From: Candidatus Cloacimonadota bacterium
GTDB lineage: Bacteria; Cloacimonadota; Cloacimonadia; Cloacimonadales; TCS61
Reading direction: 5' to 3'
DNA: 18,365 nt
Assembly (NCBI GenBank): GCA_030445745.1
Contig: JASUTE010000027.1
Coordinates: forward strand, 1-18,365
A program made the position numbers and the translations under genes. Below the pieces are notes generated by a model. That model was not told the DNA's origin. It saw nothing but the letters and a program-made list of their open reading frames with translations, and did no database searches. Of the stretch, positions 1 to 9,300 are shown one piece after another; within the stretch, counting starts at the first letter, position 1, and each line of letters starts with the position of its first letter.

Positions 1-19
1 ACCTCGAGCTATAAATTTT

Positions 20-98
20 AGATTACTTCCATGTGAAATGAGGGAAATTTCACTTGGCAGGCGCGAAAGATAATTCAAGAAGATTTACTCGTAATGAC
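20..98. repeat. REP-like palindromic repeat, copy 1
   Basis: This unit begins AGATTACTTC and ends TCGTAATGAC. Inside it is a hairpin: GTGAAAT at 33-39 pairs with ATTTCAC at 47-53, and the stem extends after one T-T mismatch by CCA (29-31) and TGG (55-57). The same hairpin and the same kind of ends recur at 189-267, so this is a dispersed intergenic repeat and not a unique regulatory site. The outer decamers resemble the GTCATTGCGA/GAAGCAATCT repeats common in bacterial intergenic regions. Confidence 0.75.
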
Positions 99-108
99 AA
101 AAAAAACC

Positions 109-267
109 GTCATTGCGAACCCTTTATGGGTGAAGCAATCTGTAATTAAAAACATAAAGTTAATATAAGACTTTTATTAACAATTTATAGATCGCTTCCA
201 TGTGAAATGAGGGAAATTTCACTTGGCAGGCGAATTAGTATTTGCAAGAAGAATAACTCGCGATGAC
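109..267. repeat. REP-like nested inverted repeat, copy 2
   Basis: GTCATTGCGA (109-118) and GAAGCAATCT (132-141) are answered in inverted order by AGATCGCTTC (189-198) and TCGCGATGAC (258-267), one mismatch per decamer. The right half carries the same hairpin as copy 1 (GTGAAAT 202-208, ATTTCAC 216-222, flanked by CCA 198-200 and TGG 224-226). The unit lies between the window edge and the 3' end of the heptose kinase gene. It may act as a transcript-end structure, but no T tract supports a classical terminator. Confidence 0.75.
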
Positions 268-307
268 ATTTCCTATGTAATAGTATATTTTGAAGTATAG
301 GAATCCT

Positions 308-1270
308 CTACTCACCCAGCTTCTCTGCCAGCTCCTGTTTGGAAACACTGGCAGTGCCCAGTTTCCCTACTTTTATCCCAGCTGCCTGATTAGCCAACAG
401 AGCTGCTTCTTCCAAACTAGCACCAGCAGATATTGCCAAAGCAACAGTAGCCACTACGGTATCGCCAGCGCCGGAAACATCGTAAACTTCGCGGGCTGCC
501 GTGGGAATATGCAGCGGATGGTTTTCTCCAAACACACTCATGCCATCTTTCCCGGTTGTTATTATCAGTCTGGTATTCAGCTCTTGTTGCAGTTTTAGTC
601 CAGCTGTCTCTATTTGCTGCTTATTTGCCAATTCTAAGTGGCTCATTTGGCTGGCTTCTTTGCGGTTAGGCGTTATTAGGAAAACGTTCTGGTACCATCT
701 CATGTGTTTAGGTTTAGGATCAACCAAAAGCGGTAGCTCTTTTTGTTGGCAATAGGTGGTAAGTTTTTGCATCAGCTGCTGGGTTATGGTACCTTTGGCA
801 TAGTCGGAAATAATGATAGCATCCAGCTCGGGTAGAGAGGTAATATTTGCCAAAATTTGTTTTTCGAAATGTGATTCCAAATAGGAAGTATCTTCGTGGT
901 CAATGCGCAACAGCTGTTGGTTTAACGCAATTACACGAGTTTTCTGGGTGGTACCCTTTTGAGGATCTGTTAGGATGTGGCTACTGCTTAAGTTGTTCTC
1001 AGTTAGGATATCGAAAAGTATCTTTTTATGTACATCTTCGCCTACTGTACCCAGCAAATAAGCCTGGCCGCCCAGGGCATTTATATTCAAAGCCACATTG
1101 GCAGCTCCACCTGGCACATATTTTTCCCGAGTTACCTTCACAATTGGTACAGGAGCTTCCGGTGAAATACGATCTACTTCACCATAGATGTATTTATCTA
1201 AAATAATATCACCGATTATGGCGATTTTTTTGTGACTGAATTTTTCCAATATTTCTAAAAGCTCGTTCAT
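308..1270 (-). CDS. hldA: D-glycero-beta-D-manno-heptose-7-phosphate kinase
   Basis: A PfkB/ribokinase-fold sugar kinase of 320 aa. It is predicted to phosphorylate D-glycero-D-manno-heptose 7-phosphate at C1 in cytoplasmic ADP-heptose synthesis for the LPS inner core. Visible signatures are AIIGDIILDKYIYGEVDRISPEAP near residues 17-40 as short blocks (GDIILDKY, RISPEAPVP), PGGAANVALN at 53-62, and the C-terminal DVSGAGDT at 264-271 with D270 as the expected catalytic base. The length fits the kinase half of HldE alone; the adenylyltransferase domain is absent, as in RfaE1/HldA organisms. The ATG follows TAGGAG about nine bases upstream. No other LPS gene is adjacent. A related sugar kinase cannot be fully excluded, but the RISPEAPVP block is typical of RfaE1. 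Confidence 0.92.
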   Translation of the reverse strand: MNELLEILEKFSHKKIAIIGDIILDKYIYGEVDRISPEAPVPIVKVTREKYVPGGAANVALNINALGGQAYLLGTVGEDVHKKILFDILTENNLSSSHILTDPQKGTTQKTRVIALNQQLLRIDHEDTSYLESHFEKQILANITSLPELDAIIISDYAKGTITQQLMQKLTTYCQQKELPLLVDPKPKHMRWYQNVFLITPNRKEASQMSHLELANKQQIETAGLKLQQELNTRLIITTGKDGMSVFGENHPLHIPTAAREVYDVSGAGDTVVATVALAISAGASLEEAALLANQAAGIKVGKLGTASVSKQELAEKLGE

Positions 1271-1896
1271 AATCTATTCTCCTAAATTCCTATGTGAATA
1301 GGGGGTTAGCATCAATTCTCTCGTAAGCATATTATATTTCATGAGGCTATTTTTTTCTCTCTTGACCTGCTTGCCTTGCCTGCCCAGTTGAATCCTTTTT
1401 TATATTCAACAGGGGTTGAATTTATCTTCTTATCCACTGAGTTTTGGAAATCTCACATTTTCCCTTTTTACATTATTCACTAGTCATTATTCATTATTCA
1501 TTTTTAATTGGAAACTCCCATCTCACTTTTCCCATTCTTGACCTGTGAAATTCGAGGTACGAGAATATTTCACCGGGTTCCCATTTTACATTTTTAATTT
1601 GGTTTGTTCACCTTATCTTAGCCCAGACACAGCTTCGCCCCCTCACTTACAATGTGGGAAATTCAACGTTCCCGGCACGGCAAGTGTTAAAATCACCTCT
1701 ATTCCTCTTCCCTACTTTTTACAGAATCTATATTTTTAGAAATCCGGAAAATTCTGTCTATAAAAAAAAGAGAATTTTTATTGGAAACAACTATATTTAA
1801 TTTTATGAGAGGTGATTATGGAAGGTGGTAAAGAGAAAAAATTCTTTTAGTTTAACACTCCTTGATGTAATTTTTACAGAACTAGTTACTGGAATT
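1271..1896. other. Gene-free AT-rich intergenic stretch
   Basis: No coding region with a credible ribosome site and protein-like composition is seen. The stretch holds low-complexity ATTATTCATT-type sequence near 1470-1500, a GTTGAAT (1387-1393)/ATTCAAC (1404-1410) inverted repeat, and GTGAAAT (1545-1551)/ATTTCAC (1567-1573). The last pair uses the same arm sequences as the REP-like hairpins at 33 and 202, with a longer loop. Open frames here look random. Confidence 0.6.
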
Positions 1897-1898
1897 AA

Positions 1899-1926
1899 AC
1901 AAAAAGCCCCGCTGTTAGCAGGGCTT
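1899..1926 (-). terminator. Intrinsic terminator of the 866-aa surface protein gene
   Basis: Read on the minus strand, AAGCCC-type arms (1904-1909 and 1921-1926) and an inner GC pair enclose a five-base loop with one C/A mismatch. They are followed at once by TTTTTGTTT. It lies 144 bases past the stop codon at 2070, on the far side of the 37-bp repeats, so the repeats should be part of the transcript. Confidence 0.8.
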
Positions 1927-1957
1927 ATGTGGGGTTTGGGTTGAGTGGGGAATTTAC

Positions 1958-2078
1958 ACTATTTCAATTTAACTTGTCCTGTGAAATTCGCCAGACTATT
2001 TCAATTTAACCTGTCGTGTGAAATTCGCCAGACTATTTCAATTTAACCTGTCGTGTGAAATTCGCTAGACTATTTCAG
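1958..2078. repeat. Three 37-bp tandem repeats next to a stop codon
   Basis: Full units are at 1958-1994, 1995-2031 and 2032-2068. The second and third differ by one base; the first differs at a few more positions. A fourth partial unit (from 2069) is the actual 3' end of the 866-aa gene. On the coding strand every unit ends in TTGAAATAG, mirroring the gene's own CTGAAATAG (Leu-Lys-stop). The array therefore looks like duplication of sequence spanning the stop codon. There are no spacers, so it is not CRISPR. Confidence 0.9.
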
Positions 2079-4670
2079 CAGGATCATCTTTTTAATATCG
2101 CTATAGTTTTCTGTTTCCAGTTTATAGAAATAGATCCCAGAACCATATCTACTTGCTTCCCAGGTAAATTGTTTTTGTTCGGGTGTTATTTTTTTTGTTT
2201 CAAGAACCTGACCTTTGGAGTTGTAGATAGTCAGTTTTCCCGTATCACCTGCTTTTATTTGAAATTCGATAGTTGTTTGGGGATTGAAAGGATTAGGATA
2301 ATTTCCAATAAGCTTTGTTAATTGCGGCAGCTCTGGAGTTTCCTGTTCCTCGGGAATATTAAGGGTTATCGGCCCATAAGTTTCTGTTTCACCATTATTG
2401 GCAACGCTTTCCAACCAGTACCAGTAGGTATTTCCCGGCTCGACTTCATAAATATCTGTGTAATTATAGTTACTAGGCTCAGAAGTAGTTCCCGCACCTT
2501 CAATAAGTTCATTATTTATCTTCAGGGTTACGTTTTGGTCAAAATCGGTTTCGTTATTGCCCCGATATAGATTCCAACCAGAGTTATTGTTTTCAGATTG
2601 GGTAGTCCAAGCAATGTTAGGGCGGTTGCCAGCGAAAGTAGCACTAAAAGCAGATAATTCTACTGGTAAGCTAGCTGGATCTGTTCCGAACATTATGGCA
2701 ATATTGTTTTTAGCATCTTGGAATAAAGGCCCGCCTATTTCATTATAATAGTAATTCACTCCTTTAGTTCCATCTGCATTTTCGATTCCAACCGTTAGTT
2801 CATCGAAAACTACGTAGAGATCTGCATCTCTTTCTTTGTATTGAAGTTTAATTCTGCCATCGTGGTAGAGAATGATTTGGCCAGTGAACCATCTGGTGTC
2901 GTCCAAGGTCATATAAACATGATAATGCTGGAAGGTTACGACCAATTTATCTGAGAAATTTTTGTAATAAAGAGCATCTCCCGCTAGAGCCGAAGCAGGA
3001 TAAAGGTCTGTCCAGAAGAGAGCAATTAAGTTATTAGGGCCAGTTACCTCGGGAATATTTTGGTTACTGGGTGAGCCGGCCCCAGAGCCAAAGGTGATAA
3101 AACCATCCGCAGCTATCCAGAATTTATCGTAAGTTTGACCAAAAAAGGGAAAATCGAAGCCAATGGAATAGCCTGCAGCACCACCAGCGAAACCATCGCC
3201 ACTGCTAAGTTCAGCATAGACTTCATTGCCATCAGTTATGTCGATCCATTCGTATGTGGGAGCTGATTGTGCATATTGAGCCAGGTTATTTGAATAATAA
3301 TAACCTCCATTTTCAGCATTACCTCCACCTGAATTTGGGTCGATTCCTGTTGTGAAACTCCAAACACTACTCTGGCTGCTACCATACTGATTTAAGGCGT
3401 CTATTCTCCAAAAATAGGTTGTGTTTCCCTTAAGATAGTTTGCGGGGGAATAGCTAGTTGCGGTTGTATTTCCTTGGAAGGTCGGAGAAGTATTATCTGC
3501 TATCAACACAGCTGCTTCCTCTGTTCCCAGATAGACATCATAGGAAGTAGCAAATTGAGCTTGGTGCCAACTTAGCGCTGTGAATACGTCTACATTAGTA
3601 TCTTCATCAGCAGGATTATCGATTGAGCATATTCCCGGTTCACCGTGTTGGTCAACCACTACATAATCAAGATAGACTCTTAAGCGGTAACCATTGTTAT
3701 AATCACCGTGAAAAGCGATTTTTACATCATTTTCCTGGTTGTAGTCCGATAAGTCGATCTCCTGTCTGGTAAGTGGATAATCCGAGACTCCCTCATTGTT
3801 GGTGTAGGTTTTCAGTACTTCCCAACTAGAGCCGCCATCTGTAGAAATTTTCACATATAAATAATCACCCTCACCAAGATAACGCAGACGTATATAGTAG
3901 GCTAAATAATCTGTACGATCGTTACTGGTAAGGTCTATTGAGGGAGATATCAACCAGTCGTCAGTATCAGAATCGCTTTGATACATATAGGCAACATAGT
4001 TACCATCTGTAGCATGGGAATTATCATCTCTATCCCAATCGGAATCGGCTATAACACTGCCATCAGCTGTATTCGATTCACTCCAACCTGCTGGCCCGTA
4101 AGGAGGTGAACTATTCCAGATTGCTTCAAAACTTTCACATAATAAACTGGTATCTTGACCTATCTTTACATCATCTAAATAGATGCCATAGCGATTATCG
4201 TTATTATAACGAAACCCGATGTAAATTTCCTGGCCAGCATAACTGCTTAAGTCGTTAGTCAGATTTGTCCATCCCAAAGGAGCCCAAGCGTCTAATATTT
4301 GCTCTAAAGTGGAATCTGGATTTTGGCTACTGCAAACCCAAATTTCATACTGTTCCATTACATAATCTTGGTTATAACTATCGATCCAGTAGCTTAAAAT
4401 ATCTCCAGTTGCAATAGTTACAGCTGGTGTAAATAACCAGGAATCGGCATTATCGGTATCAAATGAAGACATTCTGGCGCTATATTCTCCATTATAGCTG
4501 TTTTCACTAACCTGTTGAACCTCATCATCGGAACTGGCTGGCTGGGTAGCATAATAAACCGCCCATCCGGCTGCTGGCACCTCTTCTTCAAACCCGTGTT
4601 CCAACTTCCAAGCAGATAGCTGTAAAACTAGCAAAGCTAAAAATACTAAGAAAATTGTCTTTTTTAACAT
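2070..4670 (-). CDS. Large secreted surface protein with T9SS type A sorting domain
   Basis: An 866-aa multi-domain exported protein. Residues 1-20 form a signal peptide (hydrophobic, ending LSA before WKLEHG). Residues about 22-172 and 175-345 are two choice-of-anchor J/MAM-like modules (GFEE..PAAGW, DDWLISPSIDL, YLDDVKIG, YLDYVVVD). Residues about 347-442 resemble a fibronectin III module (FWRIDALNQYG). Residues about 455-665 resemble the nidogen-like FPFFGQ..D.FWIAADGFITF fold. Residues 668-772 begin PVELSAFSA, common in T9SS cargo, and 790-866 are the sorting domain ([29 protein letters not shown]). The protein should cross the inner membrane by Sec and the outer membrane by T9SS. No enzyme motif is seen, so adhesion or glycan binding is an inference. 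The ATG is preceded by AGGAGGAG. The gene diverges from the operon at 4982. Confidence 0.85.
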   Translation of the reverse strand: MLKKTIFLVFLALLVLQLSAWKLEHGFEEEVPAAGWAVYYATQPASSDDEVQQVSENSYNGEYSARMSSFDTDNADSWLFTPAVTIATGDILSYWIDSYNQDYVMEQYEIWVCSSQNPDSTLEQILDAWAPLGWTNLTNDLSSYAGQEIYIGFRYNNDNRYGIYLDDVKIGQDTSLLCESFEAIWNSSPPYGPAGWSESNTADGSVIADSDWDRDDNSHATDGNYVAYMYQSDSDTDDWLISPSIDLTSNDRTDYLAYYIRLRYLGEGDYLYVKISTDGGSSWEVLKTYTNNEGVSDYPLTRQEIDLSDYNQENDVKIAFHGDYNNGYRLRVYLDYVVVDQHGEPGICSIDNPADEDTNVDVFTALSWHQAQFATSYDVYLGTEEAAVLIADNTSPTFQGNTTATSYSPANYLKGNTTYFWRIDALNQYGSSQSSVWSFTTGIDPNSGGGNAENGGYYYSNNLAQYAQSAPTYEWIDITDGNEVYAELSSGDGFAGGAAGYSIGFDFPFFGQTYDKFWIAADGFITFGSGAGSPSNQNIPEVTGPNNLIALFWTDLYPASALAGDALYYKNFSDKLVVTFQHYHVYMTLDDTRWFTGQIILYHDGRIKLQYKERDADLYVVFDELTVGIENADGTKGVNYYYNEIGGPLFQDAKNNIAIMFGTDPASLPVELSAFSATFAGNRPNIAWTTQSENNNSGWNLYRGNNETDFDQNVTLKINNELIEGAGTTSEPSNYNYTDIYEVEPGNTYWYWLESVANNGETETYGPITLNIPEEQETPELPQLTKLIGNYPNPFNPQTTIEFQIKAGDTGKLTIYNSKGQVLETKKITPEQKQFTWEASRYGSGIYFYKLETENYSDIKKMILLK

Positions 4671-4981
4671 CTCTCCTCCTTTTTTTCTTGACTAATTAAT
4701 TAGAACTAATCTCCTATAAAGAAGGCATTTAATATGCCTACGATGGCCATGGGTTGAGGCTACCAAACTGAAACCCATGGTCTTTTCTTTATCCACAAAC
4801 GATTGAGTAAAATTTCAGAATTATTGTCAAACTATTTTTTACTAAAACCGGAAAAATATTACAGAATAGAGCTATTGAGTGCATCCAATTCAGAATTATT
4901 TCCGCAAATGGTAAAAAATATTTTGACAAAAAAGCTGGGTATGGGTTGGTTGACATAGGTAAGATAGTAAAAGGAGATGAG
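4671..4981. promoter_or_regulatory. Divergent intergenic region with hairpins and 12-bp direct repeat
   Basis: This region separates the 866-aa gene (-) from the winged-helix/M29 operon (+). It contains hairpin AGGCAT (4723-4728)/ATGCCT (4734-4739), hairpin CCATGGGTT (4747-4755)/AACCCATGG (4772-4780) followed on the + strand by TCTTTTCTTT, and two perfect copies of TTCAGAATTATT (4814-4825 and 4889-4900) 75 bases apart. The second hairpin could end antisense transcription or act in the 866-aa gene's leader. The direct repeats are candidate operator half-sites for the adjacent winged-helix protein. A TTGACA at 4923-4928 has no good -10 partner. Confidence 0.45.
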
Positions 4982-6361
4982 ATGATCAAAAATATCTTTG
5001 TTATCGATAAGCATGCTCAGATAAAAGCGCTTGGTTCTAAGTTAAAATTTCAGATCTTGAATGAGTTGATATTAAACCCAGCCACCTGCAAGCAATTAGC
5101 TGATATTTTCGGTATTAGCAAGCAGAAAACCCATTACAACCTTAAGAGTTTATTAGAGGTGGGACTAATAAAAATAGTTGAGATAGATCCCGCAAACAAT
5201 AAGGAAAAATATTATCGTGCTAAAGCCAAAAATTATGTAATAGATTTTTCGGTAGGTATGAATGCCAAGGGCAACAATAATAATCGAGAAATAATAAATT
5301 CGATATTAGATAAAGATTATGGCATAAAATTATCTAAGATAGCAGCTAAGATATTGGAACGCAGTTTACATCTTACCACCAAAGATAAGCTTTTGATAGT
5401 AACGGGCGAATATAATATGCCTTTGGTTAGCAAGATAATCTTGGAGGCTTCGAAAAGAAAGATTAGCACAACTATTATCTATCGTAATCGTGAAATTTTA
5501 AAATCAAAGCATGAAGATTATTCCCTAGCTGCCTTCAGTTGGGATTATGAACAATTTAATAATATGCTAAAGGAACATACTGCCTATTTGAATTTAAATG
5601 GCGAGTCACGTTATATTCCCCTGCATAATAAGAAAAAAATTGAGATCAGAGGCAAAGCTTTTGAAAAAAGTAGAGAGATAATTAACAAGAAAGGTATCAA
5701 GGTTGCTATGATGCCAGGTCTTATCCAAGATACCCTATCCGAAAACAATATTCAATCCGAAATTAACTTTTGGAAGGCTTTAGATGTTGATTATGACAGG
5801 CTTTATGAAAGCACTTATGAGCTTGCTAAAACCTTATTGAACTATGAGGATATCGAAGTTTCTACAGCTAATTCCTATTTCAATTTTAGTATTGATAAAA
5901 TTTTATGTGAATATGGTTCCTTTGTAGATAATTCCTTGCAGAGTCCGGTAATTAATATTCCCGGTGGTGAGATTTTGATAATTCCCAAACAAAATACATT
6001 TTCTGGAACTATTGGTGCTAAAATAGGATATATCTATGGCAAAAAGATCATCAATCCGCTAATAACGATAGATAATAACAAGATCACTTCCTATACAGCT
6101 ACAGAAAATTCCCATCTTATAGAAAAAGCAATAGAAGAGGGAGGCGAAAATAGCAATGAAGTCGCCTTAATTTGTTTAGGAACTAATTATAATATGCATC
6201 TCGAAAACATTGATAAATCATACAGAAATAAATCCAAGGGATTAATGACAATTTATTGGGGTGAGAATGCCTCACTGGGGGGAAAAGTTAAAAGCAATAT
6301 TGAATGGCATGTAGAATTAGAAAATCCACAAATAACTTATAAAAAAGGGAGAAAAAGATGA
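4982..6361 (+). CDS. Winged-helix regulator fused to an M29 aminopeptidase-like domain
   Basis: A 459-aa protein without signal peptide, so cytoplasmic. The chosen ATG has AAGGAG five bases upstream; an in-frame TTG at 4946 lacks one. In the longer numbering from that TTG, residues about 25-95 are an ArsR-like winged helix ([37 protein letters not shown]). Residues about 125-470 match the fold order of M29 metallo-aminopeptidases ([41 protein letters not shown]). Of the family's metal ligands only the Glu in PGGE (342) is clear. The Glu before the GTN block appears to be Leu408, the His of H-I-A-x-G appears to be Thr435, and H-x-D reads E-x-H (453-455). I infer a non-catalytic sensor domain, perhaps for a peptide. 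It overlaps the next gene by ATGA, so the two are co-transcribed. Confidence 0.75.
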   Translation: MIKNIFVIDKHAQIKALGSKLKFQILNELILNPATCKQLADIFGISKQKTHYNLKSLLEVGLIKIVEIDPANNKEKYYRAKAKNYVIDFSVGMNAKGNNNNREIINSILDKDYGIKLSKIAAKILERSLHLTTKDKLLIVTGEYNMPLVSKIILEASKRKISTTIIYRNREILKSKHEDYSLAAFSWDYEQFNNMLKEHTAYLNLNGESRYIPLHNKKKIEIRGKAFEKSREIINKKGIKVAMMPGLIQDTLSENNIQSEINFWKALDVDYDRLYESTYELAKTLLNYEDIEVSTANSYFNFSIDKILCEYGSFVDNSLQSPVINIPGGEILIIPKQNTFSGTIGAKIGYIYGKKIINPLITIDNNKITSYTATENSHLIEKAIEEGGENSNEVALICLGTNYNMHLENIDKSYRNKSKGLMTIYWGENASLGGKVKSNIEWHVELENPQITYKKGRKR

Positions 6362-9300
6362 AAAGGATTATTTTAGTACTTGGCTTACTGCTTTGTATAA
6401 CTGCAATTTATGCAGACTGGCAGTTGGAAACAAGTTTTGAGGCAGGTGAATTTCCAGCAGGCTGGCTAGCTTACGACGAAGATGGAGATGACCATATCTG
6501 GCAGGTTTACGAAAATACCGAATATGCCTATGAAGGTAATTATGCAGCTTTTGTAGATAACTATCTGCCAAATGAAAATGAAGATTGGTTGGTTACACCA
6601 GCTTTATCGATTAGTAGCGGCGATTCACTGAAGTTTTTTACCCGCTCCTGGTATAGTACCGAAAATTTAGAGGTGAAAATTTCAACAGCAAGTAATAATG
6701 TAGAGGATTTTGATGACACTATCTTAACTCTGGAAAATATAGACGAAGAATATTCAGAATACACAGTAGCTTTAAATGAATATGCTGACCAGGATGTTTA
6801 TTTAGCTTTTTATTGGGAATGTAATAGTTATGGCATTTTGCTTGATAATGTTAAAGTTGGCCAGCAAACCGGGATTGAAACAGAACTGGATTTGCCTGAA
6901 CAATTCAGCTTTATCCAGGGAGAACAACTACAGGTAGATTTTAGTCAATATATTACTGTTGCCGACCCCGAAGCTGCAACTCTTTCAGTTTCCGGAAACG
7001 AAAATGTAACGGTTTCAATTGAAGAATTTATGGTTACCTTCAGTTGCTCTGATTGGTTTGGTACAGAGACATTAACTTTCAGCCTTGATGACGGTGCTGG
7101 TAAAGAAATAGTTACCGATGAAGTTGAGATAGTGGTTGAGCCGATTCAGTATGTAGATCTTAGTATAGAAGAGATCAGTGCTCCCCAGCTGGTGGCATTA
7201 TTAAACCTGGAAAATCAGCCTGCGGTTGTTATAAAAAATGTTGGCGACCTGCCTATTACAGAAAGTTTCTTACTAAATTGCGAGATTACCGATGAGAGTG
7301 AAACCTTAGTATATGAAGACGAACTGGAATTCCTGGATGATCTAGCCGTAGGTGAAACAGCTGAACTCCAATTTGCAGCTTGGCAGCCAACTTTAACTGG
7401 AAATTATAACATAGAAATATCTCATCAGCTGCAAGATGATTTTACCACGAACAACAGTTTAAGCACTGCTATTACTGTAGCCGAGCATTTTGCTACCAGC
7501 GAACCAGACGGCTTCGGTTATCAGTGGATTAATAGCAATGCAGAAGATGGCCCCGAATTCGCTTGGATCGATATCAGTGAAACGGGTAGTTCAAGCATTA
7601 TGGCAGGTGTAGATCAATTTTATGGTGACGATAATTTCTCGGAACCAATAGAGATAGGATTTCCTTTTACGTTCTATGGAATAGACTATGATTCGATGTA
7701 TATTGATGTAAATGGCGAAATTTTGTTAGCCGAAAACACCTTTTATCAACCCTACCCCTCAGATGGCTGGGGTTCTGATGGTTTTATCTTTAACTATGTG
7801 TATCCAATCCCAGGGTTTGAAGCTGTTCCCGCTTTGATAGCCCCCTATTGGGATGATTTAGAAGCTATCGAAGGCACTGGTGATGTCTATTACCAAACTT
7901 TGGGCGAAAGCCCGAACCGCTATTGCGTGGTGCAGTGGCATAAGCTTAGATTCCATGCTGGTGATAATGAAACAGATAGCCTGGACTTTGAAGTGATCTT
8001 GCATGAAAATGGTGAGATCGTAATGCAATATAACAATGTTGCTACTGGCCAGTCAAATAGCAATGTACCCCATGATTATGGTCAAAGTGCAACTGTAGCT
8101 ATCCAAAATGAAGCTGCTACTATGGGTTTATGCTATTTACAAGAAGTTGTAGAGAATAATACCTATATGGGAGTGGAACCTTTAGGAAACATTTTACAAG
8201 ATAATTTAGCTATAAAATTTACAACTGGCGCAGATACCCAACCACCCTATATTACCCATGAAGAAGTTGGAAACACTTTTAATTCTAATGTTGAATTTAC
8301 TACAACTATTACCGATATGTCTGAACTTGAATCTGCTAACTTGCATTACAATTTAGGCAATGGTTGGGAAATAATCTCTTTCAGCGCTTTCACTGAGCCA
8401 AACATCTATACCTTTAGTTTAGATAATTTGGCAAGTGGTACAACTGTGGAATACTATTTCAGTGCTGAAGATATTTTGGGAAATAGTTCTGTTTTACCAG
8501 AAACAGCTCCGGAGGATACTTACAGCTTCCAAGTACTTCCCAATGCAGGAAACTCAGTCTTGTTATGTTATCCTGGTAGTATGGATTATAATAATACTGA
8601 ACTACCACTCTATGAAGAGGTATTGGCTGATCTTGATATTTCCTACGATAAATATGATTGGCAAGAATATGCTGAGTTTGAATTACCACATACTTATGAA
8701 GCAATAATAGTTTATGCCAACACAGGCTCAAATTCACCAGAATTGCAATTACTAAGCCAAGAGCTGATGAATTATATGGATGCTGGTTCTGAAGAAGAAC
8801 CTAATAATGTCCTTTTTGTTTCCGATAATTTTGCCTCTGCCCAACATGGTCAACCAAATTCAAGTCCCCGCAAGAAATTACTTACTGCCTATTTTAGGAC
8901 TTCTTATATAGCTACTGGATTAGGTGGCGGAACTAACGGACTAGGCGGCCCAGACTGTTATGACTATGAAGAAGGAAGCATCATGGCTTTAGATGATTCA
9001 CCAATCGGAACCTCAGGCATTGAATATGATGTCTATGCCAATTCTCCGGATTGTCTTTTCGAAAAAGATGCCTGCCCAGCTTGGTATGAAGATGAGGTAA
9101 TCAACCCCGAGATCCCTTCCCATAACGCCTTTGTATTCGAAGATGGGCCTATTAACGGTCAGGCTTACTTATACCATGGTGTTTGCGCTACCTGGATAGA
9201 TAACTTGATTTACAAGGGATTCTACTTTAGCTTTGATTTTTCTCAGTTAGATGAATATGAGGATCGTAAAATGTTTTTGGAAGAGGCGCTGGTATGGTTT

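Noticed and set aside
1545-1739. 64-aa open frame on the + strand
   Set aside because: No ribosome site, protein-like pattern or homology; it lies in repeat-containing intergenic DNA.
1958-2068. Possible CRISPR array
   Set aside because: Units are directly joined with no spacers and derive from the adjacent gene end.
4923-4955. TTGACA boxes at 4923 and 4950 as promoter of the winged-helix operon
   Set aside because: Neither has a recognisable -10 at 16-18 bases; the second would place the start of transcription at or after the start codon.
4946-4981. TTG start that would lengthen the winged-helix/M29 protein by 12 residues
   Set aside because: The ATG at 4982 has AAGGAG at good spacing, and the extension (VDIGKIVKGDE) is encoded over that ribosome site.
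8435-8737. Open frames of about 90 aa on both strands inside the surface protein gene
   Set aside because: They are shadows of the 1088-aa reading frame and lack start signals.
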